Positions 16,222 through 25,800 of a stretch of 64,000 nucleotides of DNA are shown here, piece by piece. The notes beneath the pieces were generated by a model, which saw nothing but the letters and a program-made list of their open reading frames with translations, was not told where the DNA came from and made no database searches. Made by a program: the position numbers and the translations under genes. This stretch comes from an uncultured bacterium (GTDB taxonomy: Bacteria; Myxococcota_A; Bradymonadia; UBA7976; VGTA01): positions 34,627 to 98,626 of the forward strand of contig CALSSE010000023.1 in the NCBI GenBank assembly GCA_943788935.1, written 5' to 3'. Each line of letters opens with the position of its first letter. Position 1 is the stretch's first letter.

Positions 16222-16689
16222 TCAAGAGACCCCATGTTTAGCCAGTAGTCGCCCTAAAGCGGGTAGAGCGCTGACAATTTGATCCTGCGCGAGCGGTCGA
16301 AGTTTTTGGTACACCTTGACGAGGGCCATTAATTTACTCCGCTCAGCGCGAGCATCGGTGACCGATAGTAGCGTTGAAGCCACCTCCACAGAGTGCTCAG
16401 CCAAGAAGCTAGAGAAGGTGGTCTGAGTAGACTCGTCTCCAGCCATAAAGCGTTCATAAAGTGGGGTGATCTGCTCGACAAAAGTCGGCAAGAGGCTCTT
16501 AAATAGATCGGCCATGATGTTAGGGCGGACCTTATCGATTACCTTAAGACCTCCTTTGATCACCACTGCGCTCAGCCCTCTCTTCTTTGAGACCTCATCT
16601 CTCACTAAAGCGACACAGTCACGGACGACTTCTTCGATGTACCCCTCTTCTAAGAGGCGGTGGAGTGGTTGGCTAAAACTGTCACTCAT
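16222..16689 (-). CDS. Small helical protein, DUF6918-like
   Basis: 155 residues, mainly helical. The pattern DEVSKKRGLSAVVIKGG followed by KVRPNIMADLFKSLLPTFVEQITPLYERF resembles the DUF6918 family as I remember it; the function of that family is not known. I place the start at ATG 16689, preceded by TTGGAG with about 6 nt spacing. The longer open frame up to 16830 has no ribosome site at its start and encodes an unrelated-looking leader. No signal peptide or transmembrane segment, so probably cytoplasmic. It is transcribed in the same direction as tldD, 64 bp upstream of it, and may be co-transcribed. Confidence 0.75.
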   Translation of the reverse strand: MSDSFSQPLHRLLEEGYIEEVVRDCVALVRDEVSKKRGLSAVVIKGGLKVIDKVRPNIMADLFKSLLPTFVEQITPLYERFMAGDESTQTTFSSFLAEHSVEVASTLLSVTDARAERSKLMALVKVYQKLRPLAQDQIVSALPALGRLLAKHGVS

Positions 16690-16881
16690 ACTATACTCCA
16701 AATATGTTATTGCTCTAGCATTTACTGTAGTAACCGCTGAGGCGAGGTCAATGTATACTCGTTGATTATCTGTTGGCGACTCGAACTCTGCTCCGCTCTT
16801 CTCTATCAAGAGTCTCCGCTCGCTGTCCATTCTCTCGATCGTGAGATCATCCTACAACGCTTTTGAGGTCAAAAATAAACC

Positions 16882-18252
16882 ATGACTCAATATTTTTCTT
16901 TACCGCGCTCTCTACCGATGATCGCGCGCTCTGTTTCTTCTCTTATCTCGCTCTCGATCAGTCTTGTTCTCTCTCTAGTTCTCTCCCAAGAAGCGAGAGC
17001 TCAAAAGCTCCCTCCTCCTCCTCAAGCGACTGTGGTAGCGAAAGCGATCGACCCCTCTCCTGTCGATTATCGAGCCAAGGCCTTAAAGATCCTAAAGCAG
17101 ACCCCACTCATCGATGGGCATAACGATCTCCCTTGGCAGCTCCGTAAACGCAGTAAAGGTGAACTGAATAAACTTGATCTCACCGGTGATACCGCCAAAC
17201 TTGATCCACCGATGCAAACCGATCTCTCTCGACTACGAGAGGGTCGAGTGGGCGCTCAGTTTTGGTCGGTCTATGTCCCCGCGAGCTTAACCCCTCCACA
17301 AGCTGTCCAAGCGACCATTGAGCAGATTGATGTGGTGAAAAGAATGGTAGAGCGGTTCCCCAAACAGCTGGGGCTGGCGCTCACTGCTCGAGATGTGGTC
17401 CGGCTTCATCGCCAAGGAAAGGTCGCCTCTTTAATTGGGATGGAGGGAGGGTACTCGATCGGTCACTCTCTCGCTGTGCTTAGGCAAATGTATGCCTTGG
17501 GCGCTCGTTATATGACCATCACTCACTCCAAAACCACACCTTGGGCCGACTCCGCCACCGATGCGCCGCAACATGGAGGGCTCAATGACTTTGGTGAGGC
17601 GGTGATCCAAGAGATGAACCGGTTAGGCATGATCGTTGATCTATCCCATGTCTCTGCTGACACCATGAGAGATACGCTCCGCATCAGTGAAGCGCCCGTC
17701 TTATTCTCACACTCTGGCGCTGGTGGAGTCTGCCCTCACCCTCGTAATGTGCCCTCTGATATCCTCAACCAAGTAAAAGAGAACGGAGGGGTGATCATGG
17801 TCATCTTCCTCACCGGTTATCTCGACTGCGCTCGCTTTGAGTGGTGGGCCGCTCTCAGCGGTGAGAAGGCTAGACTCAAGGTTCTCTATCCACATCGTCC
17901 GGCGGCTGTTGAAGAGGGGATGACCACTTGGCGGAATACTCACCCGGCGCCGCAGGTAGGTCTAATGAAGGTCATTGAACATATTGACTATATTCGCGAT
18001 CGGATCGGTGCTGCCCATATCGGCTTAGGCGGTGACTTTGATGGAATGGGACCAGGCCCTGTTGGTCTAGAGGACGTCTCCAAATATCCTGACTTAGTCG
18101 CCAAGCTCCTACAGAGAGGATACAGCGCTGAAGAGGTGAAAGGGATCGTCGGTGAGAACACCTTGCGTGTTCTACGCGGCGTCGAAGAGACCGCTAAGCG
18201 CTTGAGATCAAAGCCGGCTGATGAGCGTCCTCCACTCCATTGGATCGAGTAG
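16882..18252 (+). CDS. Exported membrane dipeptidase (peptidase family M19)
   Basis: Zinc-dependent dipeptidase that hydrolyses dipeptides, related to renal dipeptidase. A Sec signal peptide occupies about residues 1-40 (long Leu/Ser core ending in EARA). Family motifs follow: DGHND (78-82) with the first zinc ligands, the GMEGG segment with the bridging Glu, THSKTTPWADS, VDLSHVS, FSHSGAGGVCPHPRNVPSDI, and HIGLGGDFDGM near the C-terminus. Length about 456 is normal for bacterial secreted members. It diverges from the DUF6918-like gene. A periplasmic role in peptide or peptidoglycan-fragment turnover is an inference. Confidence 0.94.
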   Translation: MTQYFSLPRSLPMIARSVSSLISLSISLVLSLVLSQEARAQKLPPPPQATVVAKAIDPSPVDYRAKALKILKQTPLIDGHNDLPWQLRKRSKGELNKLDLTGDTAKLDPPMQTDLSRLREGRVGAQFWSVYVPASLTPPQAVQATIEQIDVVKRMVERFPKQLGLALTARDVVRLHRQGKVASLIGMEGGYSIGHSLAVLRQMYALGARYMTITHSKTTPWADSATDAPQHGGLNDFGEAVIQEMNRLGMIVDLSHVSADTMRDTLRISEAPVLFSHSGAGGVCPHPRNVPSDILNQVKENGGVIMVIFLTGYLDCARFEWWAALSGEKARLKVLYPHRPAAVEEGMTTWRNTHPAPQVGLMKVIEHIDYIRDRIGAAHIGLGGDFDGMGPGPVGLEDVSKYPDLVAKLLQRGYSAEEVKGIVGENTLRVLRGVEETAKRLRSKPADERPPLHWIE

Positions 18253-18345
18253 CTCATCTAAGAGCGAGCGCTCATTCAGAGGTTGTCTCGCTCAGCCTGA
18301 CCCTCTCCCTCTAAGCGTCGAGATGAAGCTCACAGGGTCCCTAGA

Positions 18346-18387
18346 GACACATTCATAGGGACACATTCATAGAGGCACATTCATAGA
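18346..18387. repeat. 14-bp intergenic tandem repeat, 3 copies
   Basis: Three copies of gacacattcatagg with single-base differences, plus a degenerate fourth. It lies between the convergent ends of the dipeptidase and cytochrome-like genes. No stem-loop terminator is apparent. Confidence 0.8.
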
Positions 18388-18408
18388 GACATAGTAGCGA
18401 TCTCTCTA

Positions 18409-19443
18409 TCAGCGCATCTGTTCAATCCAAGGAACGAGCGCTTCTCTGAGCGAGTCGAGATTACTCTCATCACTTAAGGCATTATCAGTGTGATCATACT
18501 CTCCAATGTAGAGACGAATAAGCGCCGAGTTTGCCGGGTCATCCAAATTGATCAACGCTGTCAGTGGGGCGAGATCAGCAGGATCATCGGCCATCACTTT
18601 AAAGGCGAACCCTCCTCTTGGAATGAACTCGTCTTCACTTACGACCGCCGAAAGAATAGGATCACCAGAGTGACAACCTGAGCATAGACCCAAGGCTTGT
18701 TGCGGCCCATTACGATAAGCCTCAAGGTTATAGGTGATCAGCGCTGGATCAGAGTGAGGTAGGCGAGCCCAATTGACCAAACGCTCATATCCAATAGGAG
18801 CGCTCGTTAGTTCGCTGCTCCTCATCGACTCTTCCTCTCCGTTGTCAGGCGCAGAATCGTCAAGGGGCGAGGGGGCGAGGAGCGCTTCCCTCTCGGCCCT
18901 CGTGGTATAGAGTTTGGGGTGTCGGGCAGACTGACTGATCCCGACATCGCCACGACCAAAAGCGAACAAGAGACTCTCCTCTGGGGAGGTGAGGTTGATG
19001 TACTGCATGGTGTCCAAGTAGGAAGCTCTCAGCGTCTCTTCGGTGAGATCATCAATAAAAATACGCCATCCCGAATCTCCGGCAGCCGCTGTATAGGTCG
19101 GGAGCTTATAAGGGTCAATGTTTTGGTCTTCGTCCTCTGAAGAGACCGGTGATGGAAGCACGCTCTCCTCACTGGCGGCATGACAGATCCCACATTCAGC
19201 GGCGAGCCTGAAATGCATCTCCTCTCGATAGTAGTCATACGGGTCTCTATCTTGGAGCTCAGCGCCGAGACATTGTCCCGCTACACAAACGCTCTCGCTG
19301 TCACATTGTCGGTCGCTCAAACAAGAGACGCTCGACTCTTGGCAGGAGAGCGCTCCGAGGCTCACCAACAGCATTGATAAGAGAGCACAAACCAGATCAC
19401 TTCGTAGATTATAAAGTCGATGAGGAGTGTGTCGGGTAACCAT
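18409..19443 (-). CDS. Lipoprotein with two CxxCH heme-binding motifs
   Basis: 344 residues with signal peptide and lipobox LGALSC (C34). A short cysteine-rich stretch (CLSDRQCDSESVCVAGQC, 41-58) recalls the disulfide-rich modules common in myxobacterial lipoproteins. Two CxxCH motifs, CGICH (84-88) and CSGCH (254-258), indicate covalent c-type heme attachment, giving a probable diheme cytochrome facing the periplasm. The intervening region matches no cytochrome that I know and the CxxCH count is low for its length, so it could instead be a degenerate member of a surface-protein family carrying cytochrome-like domains. GGAGG 6 nt before the ATG supports the start. Confidence 0.78.
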   Translation of the reverse strand: MVTRHTPHRLYNLRSDLVCALLSMLLVSLGALSCQESSVSCLSDRQCDSESVCVAGQCLGAELQDRDPYDYYREEMHFRLAAECGICHAASEESVLPSPVSSEDEDQNIDPYKLPTYTAAAGDSGWRIFIDDLTEETLRASYLDTMQYINLTSPEESLLFAFGRGDVGISQSARHPKLYTTRAEREALLAPSPLDDSAPDNGEEESMRSSELTSAPIGYERLVNWARLPHSDPALITYNLEAYRNGPQQALGLCSGCHSGDPILSAVVSEDEFIPRGGFAFKVMADDPADLAPLTALINLDDPANSALIRLYIGEYDHTDNALSDESNLDSLREALVPWIEQMR

Positions 19444-19538
19444 ATATGCCTCCGATAGATCTTAAAGGGCGTTGAGCTTTAACGTAAGTCTAACCTAAGT
19501 GCAGAGATCGTGTCGACCTGATAAGACTTCGTAGTAGA

Positions 19539-21089
19539 TCAGATTAAGGAGATCATCGGAGGCCTTCGATCAGCCCAAGGCCTCGCCTCTTCTAGCTGAG
19601 TAGCGACCTCAAAGAGTAAACCCTCGCCGCCAAAGGGAGCGACGATCTGAGTACCGATCGGTAGACCGCTCTCATTCCAATACAGAGGGACCGACATCCC
19701 TGGTTGACCGGTCTGATTAAAGAGCATGGTGTTGGGGGTCTTAGAGAGAGCTTTATTACCCATTCCTTTTAGTAATAAGTCAAAGAGCGCCTGCACGGGT
19801 AGGTTACGAATCAAACCAAGCTGGAGCTTATCAACCATCTTCAGACCGAGCTCACCTATTTTGATGGGAGGAGCGGCGTGTGTTGAGGTGATAAATAGGT
19901 CATATTCAGTGAAGAACTCAGCGATGTGACGGCTCGCATAATGCATAGCGTTACGGGCCCTCGATAGACGGGTAGAGCTGGTATGCCAACCGATTTGAGC
20001 CAAGGCCCAGGTGACCGTCTCAAAGTTCTTAGCCGATGGCTTAACCCCCGCATAATTAGAAGAGTCTTCCACGAAAACAGAGCAGCCGCTAGCTACGGTG
20101 AGAAAATAGGCCTCGACCAGCTCATCTCGCGGAAAAGTTGGTCTCGCCTCTTCCACGTGATGTCCAAGATCCTCTAGGAGCTTAACCGAAGACTCTACCG
20201 CTGCTATACAATCTGGATGATTGTCTTGTCCAAAGAGAGTCCCTGTGGTGAAAGCGATCTTCAGTGTCCGATCAGGCGCCTGAAGATAACTCGTCCATGG
20301 ACGAGGCTTGTGGGGTGCATAATAGGGCTCTCCAATGGTGAGTTGATCGATCTGATCGAGAGCGAGCGCTGAGTCTCTCACCGAACGAGAGATAACGCCT
20401 TCTTGAACAAAGCCTCCCCAAGCCTCTCCTAGATAGGGAGCCATAGAGACTCGACCGCGAGTAGGCTTAAGTCCAAAGGTTCCCGTCGCGCTCGCAGGGA
20501 TACGAATACTGCCTCCGCCATCACCAGCATGAGCGATGGGGACGATGCGAGCGGCGACCGCTGATGAGGACCCTCCTGAGGAGCCTCCTGGAGTATGATT
20601 AAGATTCCAAGGGTTACGACAAGGTCCCCAAATGACGGGCTCAGTGACCGCCATAATCCCAAATTCGGGGGAGCTGCTCTTCCCCATCATCTGAACACCG
20701 GATTCGAGAAAACGATCCACGATCAGAGTATTCGACTCGGCCACTCGCCCCTTCTCCAAGCGAGTACCGTTAGAGGTCGGAGTACCTTTGAGCTTCGCCT
20801 TCAGGTCTTTGAGTAAAAACGGAACTCCCTGCAGTGGACCTGGGGGGAGGTTATCTACCTCCTCACGGGCTCGATCGTAGAGAGGCGTCACGATGGCGTT
20901 GAGCGAGGGATTTCTGATCTCTGCTCGCTCGATCGCTGCCTCAAGAACCTCAGCGCTAGTCAGCTCACCACTCTTCACTAGCTCAGCGAGAGCCGTGGCA
21001 TCGAGCTGATCATATTCGGGTAAGAGAGTGGGGGTCTTTAATGGCTCACTGATCTCGTTAGATGTCTTGTTGGGTGTCTCTGTATTCAT
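19539..21089 (-). CDS. Amidase-signature family enzyme
   Basis: 516 residues of the amidase signature family, which hydrolyses carboxylic amides with a Ser-cisSer-Lys triad. The catalytic residues are visible: K94 in FLLKD, the cis-Ser in GGSSGGSS (S170) and the nucleophile S194 in GDGGGSIRIPAS. Spacing matches GatA-like enzymes. However, gatB and gatC are not adjacent, and the C-terminal part (GLPIGTQIVAPFGGEGLLFEVATQLE) is typical of stand-alone amidases, so a role in tRNA-dependent transamidation is unlikely. No signal peptide, so cytoplasmic. Substrate cannot be predicted. Confidence 0.93.
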   Translation of the reverse strand: MNTETPNKTSNEISEPLKTPTLLPEYDQLDATALAELVKSGELTSAEVLEAAIERAEIRNPSLNAIVTPLYDRAREEVDNLPPGPLQGVPFLLKDLKAKLKGTPTSNGTRLEKGRVAESNTLIVDRFLESGVQMMGKSSSPEFGIMAVTEPVIWGPCRNPWNLNHTPGGSSGGSSSAVAARIVPIAHAGDGGGSIRIPASATGTFGLKPTRGRVSMAPYLGEAWGGFVQEGVISRSVRDSALALDQIDQLTIGEPYYAPHKPRPWTSYLQAPDRTLKIAFTTGTLFGQDNHPDCIAAVESSVKLLEDLGHHVEEARPTFPRDELVEAYFLTVASGCSVFVEDSSNYAGVKPSAKNFETVTWALAQIGWHTSSTRLSRARNAMHYASRHIAEFFTEYDLFITSTHAAPPIKIGELGLKMVDKLQLGLIRNLPVQALFDLLLKGMGNKALSKTPNTMLFNQTGQPGMSVPLYWNESGLPIGTQIVAPFGGEGLLFEVATQLEEARPWADRRPPMISLI

Positions 21090-21152
21090 AGCTGCTCTTC
21101 TGATGACGCTTAAAGCGATGGGTCATTATCTAGATTTAATCTCGGATGATCA

Positions 21153-22571
21153 TCAAGAGCGGGGAGTGCGCATCGTAACCCACTCCTCCGCCATCGTTGG
21201 GTGAATACCGACCGTCTGATCAAGCTGGGCTTTGGTGACCCCTGCCTGCATAGCGACCGCCAAGCCCTGAATCTGCTCACCCGCCTCGTCTCCGATCATA
21301 TGACAGCCGATCACTCTGTCCGTCTCTTGATGAACAATCATCTTCATATATACTCGACGAGGTGTCGGCTGTAAGGCTTGGTGTAGAGGCTTAAAGTCTG
21401 CCTCATAGACTTTTATAGGTTGTCCACGCTTCAACGCTTCCTCCTCACTCAGACCTACCGTCCCAATATTTGGATGACAAAAGACCGTAGTGGGGACCAA
21501 GTCATACTCAAGAGGAGGAAGAGGCTCTCCGACGATATACTCTACCACCCGCATCGCTTCAGCCAGAGCGACGGGAGTAAGTTGCATGCGATCGATGACG
21601 TCTCCAACCGCATAAATGTGAGGGAGGTTTGTTTGATAGCGCTCATTCACTACAATCGCTCCTCGGTCAGGACTACATTCGACTCCAATAAGATCCAAAT
21701 TGAGTCCCTCTGTGCGGGGAGCCCTCCCGGTGGCTAACAATACAAACTCAACCTCAAGAGGGGTGTCCGAGTCGCTTAAGAAGACCCGTTTCAGTCCATT
21801 CTTGGATCCTTCGATCTTCACTAAACGAGCCTCAGGACGAACTGACATCTGCTCACGAAGACTTATGTCGATCCGAACGCGTAGATCTTGATCAAACCCA
21901 CGAAGCGGGAGTGAAGAGCGATAGGCGATAGTAGTCTCTACCCCTAGTCCTGCGAAGACACCAGCCATCTCTACTCCAATATACCCACCACCGATCACTG
22001 CTACCGATCGTGGGCGCTCCTCTAAAGCGAAAAATTCGTCAGAAGAGCTGCCGAGCTCAACACCTTCAATAGAGGGAGCGATCGCCTTCCCTCCTGGTGA
22101 GAGGAGGATGTGGCGCGCTCTCACGACCTGCTCGGTACCCGCTGAGTCACGAAGCTCTATCTCATGCTCACCTATTAAGCGAGCCCAAGCCTCATAGCGA
22201 GTGACCCCTACTCGATCGAGCATTTTGCCATAAATTCCGTTAAGTCTCGTGATATACGCATCCACCCGCTGTTTTAGGATCGACCAATCATGGCTTAGCC
22301 CCCCTGTTAAGGTCTCATCGACTAGGGTCTGACCAATGTTCCCCTCGCTTAGACTCCATCCATAACTCTGAGCATCACTGAATAACGATGACATATGGGC
22401 CGCATGAAAGAAGAGCTTCTTAGGGACGCAGCCGAGGTTAACACACGTCCCACCGAGACGGGCCCCCTCAGCGATCCCTACTTTTAAGCCCTTAGACGCC
22501 GCCCATCGAGCCGCTCTTACTCCGCCTGACCCTCCACCGATCACAAAGAGGTCAAAATCCTGTTGCTTCAT
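21153..22571 (-). CDS. gor: Glutathione-disulfide reductase
   Basis: FAD- and NADPH-dependent reductase that regenerates reduced glutathione. It has the N-terminal FAD-binding GGGSGGVRAA, the redox-active disulfide in GGTCVNLGCVPKK (C43, C48), the NAD(P)-binding GGGYIGVEMAG followed by basic residues, and the C-terminal HPTMAEE that supplies the catalytic His-Glu pair of the opposite subunit. Length 472 is normal for class I pyridine nucleotide-disulfide oxidoreductases. GCVPKK rather than the dihydrolipoamide dehydrogenase form GCIPSK supports glutathione reductase, although a related thiol substrate cannot be excluded. It is in the same direction as the amidase, 63 bp upstream of it, and diverges from recC. 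Confidence 0.93.
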   Translation of the reverse strand: MKQQDFDLFVIGGGSGGVRAARWAASKGLKVGIAEGARLGGTCVNLGCVPKKLFFHAAHMSSLFSDAQSYGWSLSEGNIGQTLVDETLTGGLSHDWSILKQRVDAYITRLNGIYGKMLDRVGVTRYEAWARLIGEHEIELRDSAGTEQVVRARHILLSPGGKAIAPSIEGVELGSSSDEFFALEERPRSVAVIGGGYIGVEMAGVFAGLGVETTIAYRSSLPLRGFDQDLRVRIDISLREQMSVRPEARLVKIEGSKNGLKRVFLSDSDTPLEVEFVLLATGRAPRTEGLNLDLIGVECSPDRGAIVVNERYQTNLPHIYAVGDVIDRMQLTPVALAEAMRVVEYIVGEPLPPLEYDLVPTTVFCHPNIGTVGLSEEEALKRGQPIKVYEADFKPLHQALQPTPRRVYMKMIVHQETDRVIGCHMIGDEAGEQIQGLAVAMQAGVTKAQLDQTVGIHPTMAEEWVTMRTPRS

Positions 22572-22841
22572 CTAGCGACTCCTACACTTAATCGATATGT
22601 GATAAAGATATGTCTCACTCTCTCTCGATCGATACCTCTATATTTTAGGCGATAAAATACTTACAAATGCGATATCGAAATGGGGAGGTTAAAGAGCCTA
22701 TACTAGGCGGTTCAACGAGTATTGGCTAGAGTTCATCACCATTTTTTTCAGCTCTATCTACCAACATAGGTTTCACTTCTATTTCAGAGACCGTTAATAA
22801 AGATATATACAGGTTACTACTGGCTCGTCTGATGAGGTGAG

Positions 22842-25800
22842 ATGTTAAGATTACACTATGCCAATCACATGGAAGCGCTCATTGAGCCACTCTTAGCCCA
22901 AATCGAACGGCTTCAAGCGAGTGACCCATTCACCCCGATCACCCTCATCGTCCCCAATGCCTCCGTCGCTCACTTTGTTCGCTTTCAGACCGCTCAGAAA
23001 CTCGGGGTTAGCGCTCATCTCAAGTTTCACTACCTACGACGCTTTCTCACTGAGCAGGTCCAAGAGGCTGACCCCAAAATACGGATCCTTGAGGCTGAAT
23101 CACTTCAGTTGCTTCTCTTTGAGCATTTAAACACACCTGAAGTACTACAGCGAGTCGAGCTTGAGCCTGTCCGTACATACCTCGATATCGCCGAGAGCCC
23201 GGAAGAGCGAGAGGGTCGCTGTATACAGCTCGCGGGTCAGCTCGCCCGACTCTTTGAGGAGTATGGATACGCCCGCAGAGACATGCTCAAAGCGTGGCGT
23301 GAAGGTGGATCAGGGCTCACTCAGACCGGTGAGAAAGCCGAAGAGATCAATAGCCGTCGTGGACCTTGGCTGAGAGCAGAGCGGTGGCAGCGTGTTCTTT
23401 GGCGAGGGCTCTTTGATGAAGATGGGAGCATCCGGATTTACCCTCTCAATGGCCACCTCATCGAAGGTCTCGAGGGGCTCACCGCCCCGAACGCTTCTAA
23501 CGCTCATCGGTCTGCTCAAAAGAGGGAGGGCTCGGCGAAGAATCAGAGTCGATCTACGCGACGAAGGCGATCGAGGGCTCAACAACCTGCCTTGTTTGTC
23601 ACCGCAGATGATCAAGGCGACAGAGACCCTAGAGCACACTTACGCCTCAACCGACGACGAGGTGACGAGGTCGCCCGATGGATGTTCCTCCCTGAAGCGA
23701 TCGCCGCGACTGAGTCAAAGCTAAAGCTCCCTGAGCATATCTTTGTGTTTGGGCTCTCTTATGTAGCGCTCGCTTATGCCTATATATTCTCTCGTCTCAG
23801 CGCTCTTACGGGGGTTCATATATTCGCCCTTAATCCCTGCTGTGAATTTTGGGAAGATGTAGACCATCGGCTCGCCGCAGCTCGTGAGGGATGGATATCG
23901 CGAAGCGCTAAAATTGAAGATTTTATTGATCATGAAGACCCTTTCAATCTCGAAGATCCTGATGACACTCCGGCGCTTAGACTATGGGCACGACCAGGTC
24001 GAGAGTACATTCGCCTGCTAAATCAGCTCACCGACTGTGAGTTTGACTCCTACTTTAGAGACCCGATTCAATATCGAGCCCACACCGCTCACTCTAGACC
24101 TCAGACTACTTTAAGCCTTCTCCAGAGCGATATCCTTAATCGTGAACCTGCTCGACCCGCGCTCTCAGAGAATCTAGAGAATGATGGGACGATACGACTG
24201 ATCGCTTGCCCCGGAGTGCGTCGAGAAGTAGAGGTCATCGCCGATGAAATATGGCGTTTAGTCAGTGGGGCAGAGGCGAGAGGAGAGTCGCTTCGTTTTC
24301 ATGACATCGCGGTGATGGTCACTGACTCCAAGAGACAAGATTATCTCACTCATATCGAGTCGGTCTTTCGTCAGAGATATCGGATCCCTTTCAATATGAT
24401 CGACCGTTCGCTCTCCGCTCAAAGCAGGGTTCTAGAAGGCGCGAACCGACTCCTCGACCTACCTCTCGGCGAGCTGACCTATAGTGAGGTCATCGGTGTC
24501 GCTTGCCATCCCGTGATCAGTGGAACTTCCGCCGTTAACCTCGACGAATGGAAGCGATGGGGAGATCAATTGAATGTTAGATTTGGCGCCGATGAGCGAG
24601 CCTTAGAGGGCACCTATATCGATCGTGATGTCTACCATTGGGACCAAGGGCTGAAGAGGCTACTGTTAGGGATCTTTATGGAAGGGGAGCGATCTGGAGA
24701 TGAGCGTCTCTTCGAGGTCGGAGATCGAGCGTGGGTCCCTTTTGATGTAGGTGGTGAGCAGCTTAACACCGTTGGAAAGATGGTACATTTAATTCGCTCT
24801 CTCCTCCTTGATGCCGATACCGTCAGTAGAGAGACGCTCTCTCTCGCCATGTGGTGTAAATATTTCACGCGACTCTTCACTCACTATCTCTCTCCCACTC
24901 ATCAAGCGGATGAGCAGGCGATCAGTCGGTGTATAGAGACGATCGATGAGCTGAAGCGAGTGGACCTAGAGGGTACTCCGATCCGATATGAGGTCGCTCA
25001 AACGATGCTTAAGGCTAGACTACATAAACTAGATAGCACCCGAGGTCAGCATCAAGCTGACGGTATCGTTGTGTCATCGATGTTGCCGATGAGAGCGATC
25101 CCTTTTAATACCATCTTTATCCTCGGCTTAGGTGAGCGAGACTTTCCTGCTAAGACCCCCCAAGATCCTATCGACCTTCGACAAGCCCAACAGCTACCCG
25201 GTGATGTGAGCCCATCACAGCGAGATCGGTATCTCTTCCTAGAGACTGTTCTCTCCGCTCGAGAGAGGTTAATCATGTCCTATGTAGCGGCCGATGACCG
25301 CACCGGCGACCCACTAGAGCCCTCAGCTGTAGTTCGAGAGCTCCATTTCATTCTCCGTGGCTACTTAGGACCTGACGGACTTCCCAATGAGAGACATCCT
25401 CTCAGCGCTTATGACTCGATCTACGACTCACTCTTATCGCCTCCGCCACGAGAGATCAAAGAGCAGCTTGGCTGGGACCAATCTCCCGCTTGCTCTAGTG
25501 ATGTCCTGCGGGGGATTAGAGCCAAAGCGATGCGTGAGCGACTGAACTCCTTCATCGGAGGTCACACTGTGCCCCGAGAAGAGTTAGAGTCAGCGATCAA
25601 AGTGTGGAGTCAACCTAATCTAAACACCTTTCTTGACCTTACCGCTCCTCCCTCTCTCGAGCGTGATGAAAGCTCGGTGACCCGTCTCAGCCTCGCCGAT
25701 CTTAGAGCTTTTCTTTACTCACCGCTTCAAGGGTCCGCCCGGGCGATGCTTAAGTTGAGAGATGAGCCCATATACGATATTGAGGCCTCTTTAAATGATC

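Noticed and set aside
19539..21089. Annotation of the amidase as GatA
   Set aside because: No gatB or gatC adjacent, and the C-terminus looks like stand-alone amidases.
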